Positions 13,992 to 15,124 of a stretch of 15,124 nucleotides of DNA are shown one piece after another (within the stretch, counting starts at the first letter, position 1; every line of letters begins with the position of its first letter). The notes beneath the pieces are model-generated. The model saw nothing but the letters and a program-made list of their open reading frames with translations. It was not told where the DNA came from and did not search any database. The stretch comes from Promethearchaeota archaeon (GTDB lineage: Archaea > Asgardarchaeota > Lokiarchaeia > Sigynarchaeales > SOKP01). The stretch covers positions 1 through 15,124 of the forward strand of contig JAHLWJ010000087.1 of assembly GCA_019057975.1 (NCBI GenBank), written 5' to 3'. A program made the translations under genes and the position numbers.

Positions 13992-14972
13992 TTATTTATT
14001 TAAAATTTCTTTCAGTATATTAGCAAATGTTTCAAAGTCTTCTTTTTGGAAAACTGGATCATCCTTAAGAAGCAATAAGTAATATGGAGTTGCTTCCTTC
14101 TTTAAATTAATTTGTTTAAATATAAAATTCTTTCCGAATCTTTGAAGAATCATTCTATCTTCATATCTATTTTCTTGCACACCTGTGTATTGTAGCGAAT
14201 CACTGAGTGTTAAAAAATATGGAGTTGAAGCGGAAAGAAGATGTTTGGTTTCATCATTTTTATAATAAGAACCAATTATTAGTGAATTATCATCAATAAC
14301 TACAATTCCCTCTGAGTTAACCTTTTTGGCAAACTCAATTATTGTTTTTTCAATTAATTCTGATTTTGGATATAAGCTTAAAAGGATTTCTGACATCGCT
14401 GATATGATTGATGAAAAGTCATAGATAGATGTCTCATAAAAGTATATTTCCTTATAATCAGTAGCACCTTTTACTTGCTCTTTTAAATCTATTATAAGAT
14501 TTTCCATTTCATTTAATGCCCCCCTTCTTAAAGCGGGGTCATATTTATGAAGGAATATGTATATTGGAGGTTCAATTTCTAATTCATTAAACTGATCAAC
14601 TACATCCTTAAAATAACTTATAGCTTCTGGTATTCTAGGTTTATTTTGAATATCGATGACATAGATAGCAATTTCAGTACTATCAAAAAATTTGCCTGGA
14701 TTCTTTAAATATGAGATCCTATAGCTAATTTGTCCACCTAAATCCCATTCTGCGATATCTTTTCCTAAAAAATTAAAAACTCTTCTTTGGGCGCCTCTAG
14801 TTGGGGATAATATAGCAATTTTTGAGAACTCTCTTTGAAGAGAGAGAATAATGCTGGTCTTGCCCGCATCATCAAGACCTGTGAATAAAAGCTTAGAAGG
14901 CTCCGGTTTCTGTTCCGGTTCTTCTTTTTTTAAATACAAGATTGATTGTTTTAGATCTTTCTCCAAAGTCAA
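13992..14972 (-). CDS. Rag/Gtr-like small GTPase with C-terminal roadblock-like domain
   Basis: A 326-residue protein. A short charged N-terminus (1-26) leads to a GTPase domain (about 27-202): G1 'GLDDAGKTS' (32-40), a switch-I Thr in 'PTRG' (T58), G3 'WDLGGQ' (76-81), G4 'HKYD' (142-145) and G5 'TS' (181-182). The His in G4 is the Rag/Gtr form of the usual NKxD; the P-loop and G3 are Arf-like. The C-terminus (about 210-326) is roadblock-like ('FAKKVNSEGIVVIDDNS'), aligning by eye with the tail of the GTPase fusion at 8155-9621. In eukaryotes Rag GTPases pair through this tail and sit on roadblock scaffolds at lysosomes. Here the partner could be the adjacent zinc-ribbon roadblock protein or the other GTPase. 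There is no membrane anchor. It starts with TTG at 14972 behind AAAGGTGA; an in-frame TGA at 14976-14978 excludes earlier starts. Confidence 0.9.
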   Translation of the reverse strand: MTLEKDLKQSILYLKKEEPEQKPEPSKLLFTGLDDAGKTSIILSLQREFSKIAILSPTRGAQRRVFNFLGKDIAEWDLGGQISYRISYLKNPGKFFDSTEIAIYVIDIQNKPRIPEAISYFKDVVDQFNELEIEPPIYIFLHKYDPALRRGALNEMENLIIDLKEQVKGATDYKEIYFYETSIYDFSSIISAMSEILLSLYPKSELIEKTIIEFAKKVNSEGIVVIDDNSLIIGSYYKNDETKHLLSASTPYFLTLSDSLQYTGVQENRYEDRMILQRFGKNFIFKQINLKKEATPYYLLLLKDDPVFQKEDFETFANILKEILNK

Positions 14973-15124
14973 ATTTCACCTTTACACATATAAAAAGAAA
15001 ATTATCAATATATATTCTTTTGTAAGATAAAATATGATCTTATTGTTTATTTAAATTACGCATTATAAATTATTTTGGACAAATAATTTGAAATCTTCAT
15101 ACTTATTTATCTCGATGGGATTCG
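14973..15124. other. Upstream region of the Rag-like GTPase gene, no gene seen
   Basis: AT-rich sequence to the window end. It holds the ribosome-binding site AAAGGTGA (14976-14983) and a TATA-like run (15007-15016) that would give a short leader. I see no coding sequence in it. Confidence 0.5.
14976..14983 (-). promoter_or_regulatory. Ribosome-binding site before a TTG start
   Basis: AAAGGTGA on the minus strand, with GGTG ending four bases before TTG at 14970-14972. It supports that TTG as the start of the Rag-like GTPase gene. Confidence 0.5.

Overview
The window is about 15 kb of very AT-rich archaeal DNA. It most likely comes from an Asgard archaeon, probably of the Lokiarchaeia type. 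That inference rests on the gene mix: two Arf/Rag-type small GTPases carrying roadblock-like domains, a zinc-ribbon roadblock protein, two longin-like proteins (one membrane-anchored) and a ribosomal protein eL13 domain. Leaderless ATG starts behind archaeal TATA boxes fit as well. No rRNA or marker phylogeny is present to prove it.

Layout, left to right. At 3-1334 is the 3' part of a surface protein (Ig-like beta repeats, one membrane span, cytosolic longin-like and winged-helix-like domains), followed by a small cysteine-cluster protein (1382-2002). A 589-residue protein of unknown function (2045-3814, minus) is divergent from a Trm9-like tRNA wobble-uridine methyltransferase (3910-4650). 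Then come an unknown protein (4654-5145, minus), an eL13 domain fused to a helix-hairpin-helix domain (5291-5890, minus) and a longin plus winged-helix protein (6027-6662, minus). A secreted, membrane-anchored transglutaminase-like protein lies at 6864-8126. Next on the minus strand are a longin-GTPase-roadblock fusion (8155-9621) and an NrdD-like protein that has lost its catalytic parts (9736-11526). A PD-(D/E)XK nuclease-like gene (11818-12624) is followed on the minus strand by a zinc-ribbon roadblock protein (12675-13709) and a second, Rag-like GTPase-roadblock protein (13992-14972).

The recurring theme is a eukaryote-like GTPase, roadblock and longin toolkit. In eukaryotes Rag GTPases pair through their C-terminal roadblock domains and dock on Ragulator roadblock proteins. 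Here the separate roadblock protein lies next to a Rag-like GTPase, and another GTPase carries a longin domain in the same chain. The surface protein could place a longin domain at the inner membrane face. Whether these proteins touch each other is inference.

Two further points stand out. First, two genes (6027-6662 and 12675-13709) have no ATG, GTG or TTG that would include their obvious N-terminal domains. Both have a good Shine-Dalgarno sequence placed in front of an ATT codon, so AUU initiation is the simplest reading. Both GTPase genes start with TTG behind purine-rich sites, whereas several ATG genes look leaderless. Second, the NrdD-like protein keeps its ATP-cone and barrel signatures but lacks the zinc and glycyl-radical C-terminus and, apparently, the finger-loop cysteine, so it is probably not a ribonucleotide reductase. 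I saw no tRNA, CRISPR array, insertion sequence or rRNA.
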